In this document: positions 23,001-37,476 of the stretch, one piece after another
Layout of the letters: each line of letters starts with the position of its first letter
How positions within the stretch are numbered: the stretch's first letter is position 1
NCBI GenBank assembly: GCA_038503065.1
Contig: JBCAMK010000007.1
Coordinates: 1,426,001-1,490,000, forward strand
Length of the DNA stretch: 64,000 nucleotides
DNA from: Paragyromitra xinjiangensis
Taxonomy: Eukaryota > Ascomycota > Pezizomycetes > Pezizales > Discinaceae
Direction of reading: 5' to 3'
Notes under the pieces: model-generated
The model's database searches: none
What the model saw: the letters and a program-made list of their open reading frames with translations, nothing else
What the model was told of the DNA's origin: nothing
Made by a program: the position numbers and the translations under genes

Positions 23001-26000
23001 AGTCATTCTATATCTTATCTGATCCATTTTCTCTCCCAACATTAAATGAAGGTAATCTTACAGCACATAGCTCTATCGTGTAGTCGGTTTCTCCGGTTCT
23101 GTCAGCATTCTGAAATTCGTGATGAAAGGGCCGGGGGCCTCCGACAAAGGCTGGATGCGAAGCAATCACGGAAAGAGCACGACTATGAGTGTCAACCTCG
23201 TGGGCTGCTACCCGGATATAATCTGAATGTGATATGCGATCAAATCTCTTGTTCAAAGGCTAGGTACGTTTCTGTTGGACATCTTTCCGTTCCCCTAAGC
23301 AGCTCGGCAACCGACGATCGTCCCTTCTTTCTTGTCTTTGACACAATGCAACCGCGGTCTGCAAATGTTTCTAGGACTGCATGGGGTTTTAGTGGTGGAC
23401 AGCTGGAGCTGTTGTGGGCTTTAGTTTGCCCGTCGCTTCTGCTTCGATTCGGGGAATTCGTGGCGGACTCGGCTCGGCATCGCTACTTTAGTCGAGTAGT
23501 TCCGGGCAGGCTGCTGGGTCATCTGAGTCGTGGCCTGGCATCACAGGAGCGTTTGGCTCAAATCAGTGGCTCGTTAACAAGTCTCAACCAGACGGCACGA
23601 TAAAGTTGGGCTCAATCTACAGTCTTTCCAGTCACATTCGAACTCGACACAGAGGAAGCAGTGTGATTATGTTCATTGTCCTGGATCCTGGATCCTGGTT
23701 ACAAGGGTAGCTCGCTGAGAACTCCAATGGATTTAACAGAACGTCGTTCTCAAGAAACGGCATACTCAGAGATACAACGCCGTGCCTAGGCAGCATAGCC
23801 CAATGGACGGTAGGAGTGCTGGTACGGAAAGTTGGCCCCGTGTTCAACTCTCGAAGTAGAAGCGATTTTCAATATCGCAATCGTATAAGAGAATATGGTA
23901 AAATCGTTACGTGGGGGAAATACCTTACCGCCTGTCACGTCGTCACTGATAGTAATAGAAACAAGAACCAAGTGGGGGATTATCCCTCTGGCTTGGCGAA
24001 AATTTACGCCAATTCTCCTTCCAGCTAACTGCCACTCTCGGGATACGGTACTGTTTGCTAAATTGGAAACAAGCAGCATAGATATAAACGTATCAAACCT
24101 TTCAGGAGCTACTTGATAGCTAGCCAAATGGGAATATCCAGCAGAAGATGCACTTATGATTAACTAAATACTACCATTAGGTGCAGCGATGCAATGCTCG
24201 GCTTCGTGGCATCCATATCGTGCGATTTGCAATGTCCTGCATCGATGCCTGCATAAGAGGAGTGCTATCATAACTAGGCCTCTTGCTAAAAAGTCGGTAT
24301 ACATACCAACACCCCACAGTTATTACTGCTTTAATTATTTTGTGCTTTACTGACATCAACTTTCATAATTAATCTAGAAGTATTCTTAGTATTTCCTTGG
24401 GTGTCTGTGTACTGGCGATTTGCTGTTCATATTCTAAGATCTGAGAAATGATCTAAATGGCCAATGAGCGTGCAAGCCCGTTTATTTCAGAGCATACTAG
24501 AAGCGGGCCGTGTCTATCCGGGTTTGCATTAAACCTTCGGGCTTTCGAAATCGGCGGTTTCTGAGCTGGCCGTTGCATGGGCTTGACATTGTGGGCCACG
24601 ATGGACATCCTACCGAATATAATCAACCGTTTATTGGGGGGCTTTTTTTCCACCACTGTCTCTGGTTATTCACATACATCAAAAGTTGAGGAGAAGACGC
24701 TTTGGCAGCTGGCTGATCATGCGGAGTCTTATCTGAAGGGAAATATCCCAAGATTTGCATCAATCGCGCATGCTCCAGTACCTTGTTACTATGAAAAGCA
24801 AAGTGCTACCCTTATGGGCAGAATTGCGCAAGCCAACACATATGGCAAGGCCTGTAAACCTGTGGCTTTGATGTTTGTCGCCCCGCAGAGACGAATTTCA
24901 TGCCATGAAGATGGGGCGAGGCCATCATCCGCTTGCATAGAGAAAGTAGAGTAAACCGTCAAGGTTTAGCCCAACTCTCTACTGGTTCAAAGTTCCTCAC
25001 GCCCGAGTGTTGAAGTCTTGAATATTAGGGGACTAGGTTCGTAGATGGACTAGGGAGAACCTTCGAAGAGTTTGAGAATGTACATGTAGGTCGCTGTGAA
25101 TAATGGCAAACCCAAGAGAGTCTAGATAGCCAATTTCGCCTTTACCGACACCAAATCCCTTTTATATTCCTCGATGATACATAGCCCACCCGTATCCAAG
25201 TCTCAGTAGCCTAAACTCCCCGCTCTATAGCTTGGAAGGGGGTTTTCGTGCATTTCCGGAAAAGGGCTCGCCTGAAAAGATGTCTAAACTTCTTTAGACG
25301 TTTATGAGCTAAATAGTGGCCAATTTTAACGCATTCTGAAACGTATGAAATTTCACTCTTTGCAACTCCCGTCTCCATCATAGCTCTGTCATTGGGGGCA
25401 ACGCCAGGGTATAGACCCGACTTTTCTTATAGACTAGATTGAGTTGCGGACGGTTCCACAATAATCTATGGCGGTATCGCCTCACACAAGAGGCTAGCCA
25501 CGAACGTGACCCACATTCCGTTCCTTCGGGCTTCTTGGAAGCTCCCTGTCGGTATAATCTCCCGAGATACCCTTGTATTCGGGCTCTGATACCTAGAGAG
25601 CAGGTGGATTGTCATAGCCTCTTTCATGAAGTAGACGTAGTGGAAGAATTCCGTCTTGGCAGTTGAAACTGGTAAAGGTTGCTGGCGGTAAATTGACTTT
25701 AATCTGCCATATTGATCACCCCAATAGAGATTTCAGCGAGAATTTTTCTGGGCTTTGCTGGTGTGAGACCCCCACCACGCAGGGACAAATCTTTCGGAAC
25801 TAACTAACCACTTGATACTCGGACCGTATGGTCAGCCAAAAGCAAGACTCGTGAAAAACGGGGATGAGAACGCAACTCGGGTTTTCGGTTAGATTGGATT
25901 AAGCGATCAACCAAAGATATCTAAACGTGCTGGGGTTAATGTTTCAACGGGGATAGGTTCGGTAGTGGATTGATTGAGGGTGGGTCAACTGGTGTGGTGT

Positions 26001-29000
26001 AGGTAGGCATCTCGCCGCTATCGGTGGGAACCAGTTTCAGTGGTCAGCAATAACAAAGTAGCACATCAGCCACCAGTGATACATACGGTACTTGACAAGA
26101 AAAACTATTGTGATCCCCGGTAACTTGGGCTTGTGAGACCTAAGCCCATCGCCAATAAACTCGTTGGGAAATCTCAATGAAAATGGCTGCGATCCAGAAC
26201 TGGATAGCTTCTTAAAGGCTTCTTTTGGGTTTTCAATGGTAAACAGACAACGTTCGTTCGCAGATTGGTGTGGGAGAATGAGCAAGGGGTCAAAATGCGG
26301 AGGCGGAAAGTTGCCGGTGACTTGACGCCTCAGCATTTCGGGAGGGTTTCCGTTCCCTGGCAGAAAGCCACGGAGAGTAAAGACGAAGCAGAAGACTCTC
26401 CAGGATCGTGGGACGGGGATAGGTACATACATATGCATGGCGTGGTGTCTGAGAAACATATGCAGGATACTGGCACAACACTTCCGTTTTGAATAGGAGT
26501 ATTCCGCTGGTTGTTAAACATCGGCTACTGTTGTAGGCAGCCCAAATCATATAGAGTACATACGACTCATGCGCGTCCTGTTACTTTTCTTCAATAATCG
26601 CAAGGAAGAGCCATGTTGGGTGCAACCTTGGGGGTTTTTGACAATATCATGAATGGAGCGAATGCGGTTATTGGAGTCAGAGACATCAACAGGATCACTG
26701 CCATGCATGTGTCGTTGTTATGTGGCATGCCAACAATCACGTTTCCCTTTATCTTTCCAATATATATATATTTATGCTCCGATGAAAAGAGTATTTGGAC
26801 GCGATGTCCGAAGCCTTTCTTGACTCACAGGCGTGGAAACAACAACGTTGTTCTGCTGGAAATAAGCAATGGTGAAAAAGGTCCATCGATGATGCCTTAC
26901 AGATCCTGCGATGCAGAAACGGTTTTTCACCCTGACATTACCGAGATCTCGGGTATGAAACATCTTGACACCCTCTATCCATGGGAGGTTATCAGCATCA
27001 AACGCACCGTCGTGCCTCAACCCGTCATGCTCTGTTAACCGGCTGTTTACAGGAGTACGTCAGGGCATTGCACAAGAAATCACAAATTTTGATAACTGGT
27101 CTGGTATGGAAACCCCTGGAGAGAGATCACTGAAATTTGGGTGAGGTATAGTAATACTGTACAATTCTTATGAATTCTACAGAGCCAATTGAAATGTGAT
27201 GCCAAGACCCCGTTGCGCTGGAATATAGCGCTGACTAAGTAAGACATGGACTAAAACGGTTCTAGCTTGAACGCCATTCGAATAATATATCCTTGCCGTC
27301 ACTTTTTAAGAACGCTACATACAGTGAGGCGTCCCCCAGAATTGCAGGAGCAATTGCTCCGAACATGCTTTTTCTCTCTCTGAGATCGATGAATTGACCC
27401 TCGATCGCCAGCATCATGTAGTAGTCAGTTCTCCACGCGGTCACAGTATGAAACATTATGATTGTTTCGGGCTCGCTTGTGGTTCTCATCTCCTGTTTCT
27501 TGGCGGGCATCACATCGCCCTCCTTCATCCACTATGCCCTTCGATCGCCATGTCTTTGCCCCAGTCTGTGTACTGCCTCACATTTTTTTACTTTTTTTCG
27601 TGTTTTTTGTTTTCTCCTCTCAGATCACCAGCAACGTTTTTTACGCGAGACCGCGTGAGGGTGTGCAGGATCCAACTGGTTGGTTCCCAAGCCTCGTCCT
27701 TCTATGCTCAGGGATGTGGCTGTACGACTCTCGTGTTTGATTACCTATATGAGCCCTGGACAATTGATCGCTGGTGGTGCCGGGTTGGAACTTTCATAGT
27801 TCACGGTTGACGGGAGATCCACCTGAACAGGCGGGCTGTCTGTGTGTCGAGGAAGCGAGTGCCGTGTTCACGATAGCCAAACTTTAGAGCCTATGTACAA
27901 GTGCTGAGTGGGTGAAAGTGAGATCAATGGAGAGAGAGGCCAGTGACTAAACCCATTCTAGAGTACCGTATATCTGCTGTTCTTTCTCTGGCAGCGTCTC
28001 AAACATCGATAGAGGACTTATCGGACTCCTGATTCTTGCTTGTGTTCTACAGTTGGTTTATTCCTCAGGAGGAAAATGATTTTCGCTGCAGGCTATCAAT
28101 AGCTTTGCCCTATCTTCTCTAGCGTTTCGTTTCGGGTCGGGAGAATTTGTTTTGGCTGGTTCCCCATTCTTGCCCTTCCCTGTAAACGTCTATATCACAT
28201 CATATTCTCGGTATTATAGAAGAATCCTACTATAATAATATGATATCGCCGATAGCTGATGGTTAAACTGAAGAAAAAGGTGTGGGAGGTATGAATCATA
28301 CTCGCTCACGTACATCTGGTCACTGTCTATCTCTTGAAAAGGGTGGTCACCTGCTGCAGCCCTGTCTGCAATGCAGCAACCTCCTCCCGTGCTCCACGGA
28401 GGGAAGACCCACAATCCGCACAGTGGGAGGATCTGACATGTCACTTCCAGGGTCTCTAGTGGGTTCTTTGTGTGTGCTCACATCTCTTGGGGTTGTCTCG
28501 CGTCAACCTGTCAATGCCTCCTCCATCCCTCCATACTTCGCCTACGGTACCGTCCAGCTGCATGGGGCCTTGGCATTTGGAGAGTCGGTAACCCAACAAC
28601 AGTCCTCAGAGAGCTTCAGAGACATGAGCAACGCACCAACTGGACGGGATCTGACTTGATTGCTGCTAGTCCACCGACAAACTTACCACAAACAACCCGG
28701 AACCGCTGCTTTGAGTGGGGCCAGAAAACCGTTTGCCTAACCCCAACCATAGCAAGCGTGCGGACAAGGGTTGTTGTGTTTGGGATTTCCCTTTTCCACC
28801 GGCCGCTCCCTGCAAGTTCAGTCGTCTCCCCACGACGACGACGACTGCTGTCCACTAGACCTTACATGCACCGTCATGCACCAACGCCCTCGCTTTCTGC
28901 CTGATGGCCGCCTGCTTCTTCTTCCCGTGCTTAACTGATTGACTTGTCTAGCCTACTGCTTACTCAGGATAAGGAAGCTTTCTGGGGATGCAGAAACTGT

Positions 29001-29319
29001 ATTGGCACAATAGCGAATATGCAGAATTTGCTACATATGAACAACGAGATAATTTCCAGCTGGGGACAGACGGCGGAAGGTGATATTTTTTCTTTTTCTT
29101 TTCTTTCTCGAGAGGATGCCGAGCTCAGCCATTCCTTGTATGCATTATATTTTTGTTTTGGGGGTTTTTATATATCCCCGAGATTAAGATAGCAGCAATG
29201 GCTACGATAACTGCCTAGCGATCCCCATCGAATCGCACAGCCTGTGGATATTTCCTGACTCTAGTCTTGTTTCTCTTCGACCATTTCTTTCTCCCTTTGG
29301 TACTCTGCTGTCGCGTATG
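23001..29319. other. Gene-poor tract upstream of the C2H2 gene
   Basis: Open frames such as 23046-23603 (+, 185 codons), 24577-24954 (+, 125 codons), 26037-26459 (-) and 26613-27038 (+, 141 codons) have no recognisable domain. They are Ser/Arg/Leu-rich with overlapping frames on the other strand, as chance frames tend to be. One TACATGTA copy is at 25081 and a perfect 7-bp hairpin (GTCTAAA/TTTAGAC) at 25282-25299. The tract may include distal control sequence for the transcription-factor gene downstream (inference). Confidence 0.4.
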
Positions 29320-30338
29320 TGTGGGAGTCAGGGAACAGGTAGCACTCTGTGAGCTAACACTAGTGGCACCTCGATTGCGGGTCCGCTAGTTCTCTTTATC
29401 CCTGCCGACAAAAGCAACTCCAGTACCGCCCCCTCCCCAGTCCCAGCTCCCAGCAGACCTTCTCACCCAATCCCCCCTGGTACTTTTTTAGAAATTGCTC
29501 CGAAGACGCCTGTCCCAATTCCTTGGGGCAGCCCGGTTGACTGGCATCCATCAAACGACCTGTCCAGCGAGGTTGGTTCCCGTCACACCATCGAATCAAT
29601 CCACCAAGAGATCCACACACAAGTGAACGAGGGGAGTGAGAAAAAAAAGCCAAAAGGGTGGCCCAACATCGCCGTGACCGAAGGAGGCTTGAGTTGAGGG
29701 ACTTACAGGAGTCAGAAGTCAGGAAGAGAAACGACAGAAGACAGGGAGAACGCGAGAAAACAATACAGAAATTTCCTTACCAAGCTAAAAGAAAAAAAGA
29801 AAAAGAAAAAGGCCCCCAAGCTCGTGGAGGTTTCTCGGTTACGTTATTATTCGAGCCTCTTGCCCAGGTCTTACACTAAACCCCATCAATCGGTATCCCA
29901 GTCATCCCAAGCTTTAAACTCTTGCTGGCTATAATTCACTTTATCATCCCGTCCGCCTCCCTGAATTACTGCTTCGACTAGATCGAGCTCCTACCCAACA
30001 ACCCCATCCCATCTACTATCTAGTCTCCGACACCGCTGCTTCTTATTCCTTGAGCCTGGTTGTATAGACTACCTGCCAGCTAATTCCACCGGACGCCATC
30101 TCCAACACCAGTACATCACACTCACCTTCCCCTCAGACTTCTCCTTATACATAGACCGTCTCCCGGCACCTGCTACGACATTCGTTTAAGAGCAAATACC
30201 GCCCCACAGCATTGCCTCAACCACCTCAACCACCTCCATCCCCCCTCCACATCCACACATCTACATCCACCTTCACTACCATTAACTCTATCTCTCACCA
30301 ACAAACATCTTACTAAAACCATCACCATAATCAACGCC
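29320..30338 (+). promoter_or_regulatory. ATG-free long leader / promoter of the C2H2 gene
   Basis: There is no ATG on the plus strand between the one at 29317-29319 and the C2H2 start at 30339, a run of 1,019 bases. The left part includes a purine-rich block (about 29685-29810, with AAAGAAAAAAAGAAAAAG). The right 450 bases are rich in C, T and A with almost no G-led codons (CCACCTCAACCACCTCCATC), typical of fungal 5' untranslated leaders. I infer a long mRNA leader under selection against upstream starts, perhaps preceded by promoter sequence. The transcription start is unknown. Confidence 0.55.
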
Positions 30339-31905
<1,567 letters not shown>

Positions 31906-33260
31906 GGGAGGATGACTCCATATCAGAAGAAAGGTGGTGTACAAATCTATCACGTACTTATGGGAGAAACGCGTGACATTCAAAAGAATTGGCGCCCTTT
32001 TTTTCTTGTTTTACTTCTGTTACAATATTTTTAACCGTTTCTCCTTTCTCTTTCCTATCTATTGAGCATTTTATTAGCAAGTCCCTCGTGGTTCTTGTGT
32101 GGGCGGTTTTGTTCAGAAAATTGTTTTTTAAAGATTGGTATTAGCTTTGCGGCGACAATTGGTGTACGGCGGGTGTGCGTGTGCTTCACTTGTTTTATGC
32201 TTGTGCTATTATTTCCCTTTTATTTCTTTTGCTGTCTCGGGGTGGTTTTTTGTTTTTCAGCGCATACACTTTCCTTTTAGCACTTTGATATCACAGCGCT
32301 CTTGATGGTATGCCTTCAGGATATATCCTCAGGTTTCAGTGGATTACTGTTTCTGATATGACTTCACTGTTATTATTGATTGCCAGTATTTTGTCTATTT
32401 TCACTGTGATTTCTTAATTTTTTGGCCCTAACGATTCCCAGGAATATCGATTCGAGGTTCCTGGGGGAATCGAGGGTGGAGATACAGGCCTCGGATTTAC
32501 CTCTCCCCCCTTATGCTCTCTGCACCTGCCAAGCTGCAGCTGGCTAGTAGTGGGGAGAACCTTGGGCAATTTATCCTGCCACCTGTTTTTCTTTCTCTTG
32601 ATATATTTTTATTGTTTTGTTCTTATTAACTTCGATTGTCAATTTGTTAATCCTCTTTCTATTGTTATTATTTCTAGTTTCGGTTTGCCTTCAAAACTCG
32701 GGTTTGGGTTGGACTTTTGCTTATTTTCTTTTCGTCTCCAAAATTGTGGCGGTATCAATTTGATTTTTTCGTTCGAAGCATGGGGGTGACATCTTTTTTC
32801 CTTATTTCACTGTTTACGTTTGCTTTTTCTGCGTTTGACGTTTGTTTTTTTCCCCGGCGGGGATTCCCATGGAGGGAAGGGAGCGGAAGAGGAGCAAATA
32901 GGATAAATTGTATGGGCAACAGGGGTGGAACGTCTGGTATCAGACATCGTGTATTAAATTTTGTCCAGTGTGTGGGTATATCAGTTAGGCTAGTGGTGGA
33001 AGGATGACGAGGTTTTACAAAGAAATTGTGCTGGTGTTCTTTTCTCATGGAGGTTTGCTGAAATGATCGTCTATTATTATTATTATTTCACCTTTAACTT
33101 AGTTGATCATTATTTGCTGTTTAATTTCACTTTGTAGTAGGATAACTTTGGATGTTATTCTATTCTACCGTCTATAGAAGAATGAATAATGCAGATTTGG
33201 AATCCTGGTTTTCTTTAGTGGCAATATCATGGTTTCCGTATACGCTTTACCAGCCCAATT
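31906..33260 (+). other. T-rich 3' flank of the C2H2 gene
   Basis: For about 1 kb after the stop codon the plus strand is strongly T-over-A biased, with many T4-T7 runs (for example CTTTTTTTCTTGTTTTAC near 31996). Open frames here (32062-32280, 32550-32789, 32717-33007) are poly-Phe-like by-products of this bias. I read it as a long 3' untranslated region and its termination zone. An (ATT) microsatellite lies at 33072-33087. Confidence 0.5.
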
Positions 33261-36200
33261 AACACTTCTTGACATACTCTAGAAGTTTCGAAGCAAGATC
33301 CCAAGGCCCGAATCAAATATTTGTCCGGTTGATCGGAGCTTATGGAATCTTGGATAGATCGAGTCAGGAAGATGCAGGAGGAGGGCGTGAACGAATGGCT
33401 GTTTTTTGCATGTGCTGATGCGCTTCAACCTGCTCAGAACTGAATTTTCTTTCCTTGCCACGATGCTCCGAGTACCCCATGATATTGCTTTGTTTTGATA
33501 CGTAATTATGAACCAGGTATTGTTTTTCAAGCACCACCTGTTGAATAAAATTGATTGGAGGGGGTTCCACATCGAGGAACGTGGCGGAAACTGTGTCAAT
33601 TCTGCAGGACTAACGCCACGATCAGTCTGAAGCTGCTTTGGTGCCGGACTACCGATATTGATATGGCTATTCTTCCCCGTCAGCAAGCCACCGGGCCGAC
33701 CCTATACTGGGGTGTAGCATACCCGTTGCTAGTAACTTTTGGGAGGGTTTTGATATAGTAAACATCAGTCGCGGACATGGCAGCGAGAGCCTTTTTTCTT
33801 GGACTGTCGTATCTTCCTGGGTAAGGATGTCTGCCCATAGCAGGAAGATCCCAGATAAATTCTCATGGATTCTTTCCGATTACCTGGTAGGATATCCGGG
33901 AGCCGGAAATCCTGTGGTGGAACCATTGGTAAGTCAAGCCATAGCCGTATACTGCAATTAAAAACACACGTTCCGTGACCAAGGTTCAAGAGTTCAGAAC
34001 CTATCATTCTCTGCACATGTCGCAACTCGTACGTAGCTTGTTCTGCAGGTTTAAAGTTTTGACCCATTATTAAGGCTTCTGTTCGAATATGATTCTAATT
34101 CCCGAGTCATGACCTCCTGCATCGCCGCTGTCTGTGGACGGGCAAGAGGTACGAATTGGTTCCACGGTCCCATGTTTCTTCTTCTTGATCGTTTGGGAGG
34201 GGCTTGACGGGTCTCTCGGTTCTAGCCGTCTACCGCGCGCAAGCCCAGGCTATTCTGGAAGATCCTACCTCGGCGTTCCACCGCGAATCAAGATTGTTCC
34301 TTTTCCTAATTCTCAAAACGGGTAGAGTTTGGGAAATTAATGGTACGTAGGCGCGGTGAAGAAAACTCGGATGCTTTTCTAGTACTGCCGAGCCACTAGC
34401 TTGGGTCAGGACATATTCCGTGGCTGGCTTCTATCAGCTATCGTAACCTTCTATAATATATCGTAACAGCTCATTTCACTTCTGTTCGATGGTAACTCTA
34501 GGCTCAATGACAAGCCCCCTTAACTCGGGATTTGCAATATTGCGTTATTTGGAAGGTCCCGACACAGTAATTACCGCAACAGGGCCGGTTGGGACTGGTA
34601 AAACCAAGTTCTCGGGATGACATAACAACTTTAAGTGGATATGTCTGACTGCTGTAGTAACCGTCTATATAAGGAAGGACATCGAAGCCCTGCGTTACAC
34701 TATATCAGGCTAGGTCCCAGCCCAACATTTCGGTGACCAGACACGCTGAAAAATGGTGGAAATGGGAAAGGAGCGTGCTGCGGCCATGGGGGCCAACTAA
34801 GCCCCCAGAAACTTGCCAGGGAGGCCGCTGTTGGTGCCGAATACGAATGCATCGTGTGATGTGGAATCGGTGCTCTATAGTGTGTTCAGCCACGATATTC
34901 GAGGACACTAATTATAAGATGAAACCCACCTACTTTCATGATTCATGTAGCAATTGATATCTAGATCCATCTAGCACAGGAATTAGGTATTAGGCTAAAA
35001 AAACCCTCAAGGTAGGCGCTGTAGGGGTAGATTGAGAGCTACAAATTGATCATAAGATGCTGACGGAAGGTTCCCGTGGGGGCATGGAGGGAGGTAATTC
35101 CAATTGATAGTTCCAAAAAGCTGCGTAACATAATAAATCCCTAGTGGGGTGCTGTAGAGGATTCTTTTCTTTCCAAAATTCTACCTAGATTTATGAGAGT
35201 CTAATGGGTAGTGACCGACTCTTAGAAAATGTTGGTCACGAGTGATGATATATGATTGTCATTAGCGAAATCGAGTGGTTGATTAATTCATCACATAAAT
35301 CCAAGGACCTGGCTTATGCTACAAACGAAACAAGACTCTAGACGCATTCTTTAGGAAGACGCACAGTGAAGTGAATCTATGGACTCCTGCAGCCGATACT
35401 TGAAAACGAAACGCAAAACGAAAAGCAGCTGTGCCTACATTTAATATACTAACCTTCCATCCATGGCTCTCACTTCGTTCACTCCAAACATAAATCTCCT
35501 AATGCCTCTCTCCCTTGTCCGGCAGATATGCCCTACCTGCCATTTTCTTTCTGTAGCAATATTTGTCTCCTTTGTCCCTCCGCAGCGCGTACTACTATCT
35601 AATCCATCGCAGAACATTCCATGTTGCCCAGACCACTTTCTCTTGCTATCATTTCCCATACCTGGCTACATGTATCATTCGTGGCTTACAAGAGTGGCGG
35701 GAGGAATAACCGGAATGGGGGAAAAATCTATACTTTGCGTGAATACTGGGGCGTTATTAAATAAGTTAATTTCCTAAATTTTTTCTTTTATCAAAAACCT
35801 TTATCAAAACTTTGTGATGGGCAGAGTTTCATCTACTAGGGTGTAGTGAGCATATGGTTCGGATAATGGCATGGATATGATATGTTGTATCACTGATGAT
35901 TGGGATTCTCAGGAGAATCAGTGATTAGAGACTGGCCGTTTGGATTACCCTAAACTATTAAGTTAGTGGATATAACCTACAGGATAATGTCTCTCTACCA
36001 CCGGATATATGGCTTCCGATATTCAAGTACCTTGATGAGGACACTTGAGTGTGTCTTGCGATTTTGAATCTACCTACGAGGCGAAGCATAACGGCTGTAT
36101 ACTGAATGATATATAGATGAAATTGGATTTGGCCGAATGGGACTTTTGCAGCTGGTCCGCTACCAAATTTAGAGTTACGGGGTTGAAAGAGTTAATTTGG

Positions 36201-37476
36201 GAGGGCTAGATCGTGGCCATGATTGAAGTTTCAAGATGGGAAGGCTCTCTGCTATATATCACTGAAGAACACGGTGTGACCACAGGGGGCACGTGACCTG
36301 TTTCGGAGACTTGGATCTATGGTTATCTGGATGGATTAGTTCCTTGGTTTTGAATCTCCCTATTCTTATATTCATCTCGACAAATCTAAGTTATTCGGGG
36401 CAGCACCTGGCTTCGACAGTTACGAACGAGAAAGTCTATACCGGGAGCCGTTTGGTCCATGATCACATATCTTCAAGAATATCAAGTATAAGCTTCCCTC
36501 TCAAGTCCTCCGGTGCTATCCATGATTACAAGCTTGGGGATTACCCACCATTGGCTAGAAGAGTCCATACGCTACTCGGACTGCCTTCCGTTGAAGGGTC
36601 CGCATTCACAGTATTCACTAGTTTCACTTCAGTTTTATTGTCCTAGAAGTTGATAAGTATAACGTATTTCATGGATATATCATCGGGAGGATTCGCCAGG
36701 GATTACCATTTTGGCCCGTTGGCTTTGTCGTCCCATATCTCTGGGCTATGAAATTTTCAATTCTAGCAAGAAATAGTGAAAGCTTGTGACTGTGTGCCGT
36801 GTTTTTGGGAGGCCTTTCGGTTGTACGAATTTTATTTGTTAAGAGCAAGACGTTATTGGTCGAACCTTGCCGAAAATTTTGGGTTCTGGGTCGTTCGTAG
36901 TAGTTCCTTGGTTGAGAATTTTTGAACTGTTCTGGCTGATATGCATATACGGATACAATTACAAGGGGCCTGGTAAACACGGCTACAGCTAGCGCCCAGA
37001 TATATAGATACTGTTTTTTGTCAAGTTTAATTTCTGTAAAGTTCTTAATACTATTACTGTGCATGCTTCGATGTTAGAACTGGCTTCCGTTGGATTCTGG
37101 ATTCTTTTTTTTTCGTATGTAGCTAGGTGCTTCTATAAATTAATCTACCATTTTTACAATTACCTCTTTGGGCTAGTATTTGATATAAGTTTTGAGACGT
37201 TTTATTCTTGTCCTGTTATCAAACGGGGAATTTCCTTTTCATACGTATCTAAAGATTTCCCGGGTGGTAATTTTCTGAGGGTAGGGTGATATCCGTGTGC
37301 ATTGCATTTGACTCATAGCCTACCAGCTGTAAAGAGCGGAGTCAATTGTATCTGGGCTCTATGAACGTACAATAATCATTATTCAAATGGACGAGTGCTT
37401 TTTGTTACAACGCTACAGTAATCCTCACGATTACTAGATTCCAACCCTGTACCAACAAGCATCCGGCAAATTGCGA
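33261..37476. other. Gene-poor tract, no recognised gene
   Basis: No domain or convincing exon series on either strand. The largest frames are 33279-33686 (-, 135 codons), 36293-36646 (+, 117 codons) and 36669-37064 (-, 131 codons), all unrecognised. An overlapping pair of hairpins lies at 35889-35925 and one TACATGTA at 35667-35674. Confidence 0.45.

Noticed and set aside
23046..23603. 185-codon plus-strand frame
   Set aside because: Long for the tract, but Ser/Arg/Leu-rich without any domain, hydrophobic pattern or matching exon; more likely chance.
23796..23870. tRNA-like A box (TAGCCCAATGG) and B box (GTTCAACTC)
   Set aside because: The T-stem and acceptor arms do not pair when laid out, so no cloverleaf forms.
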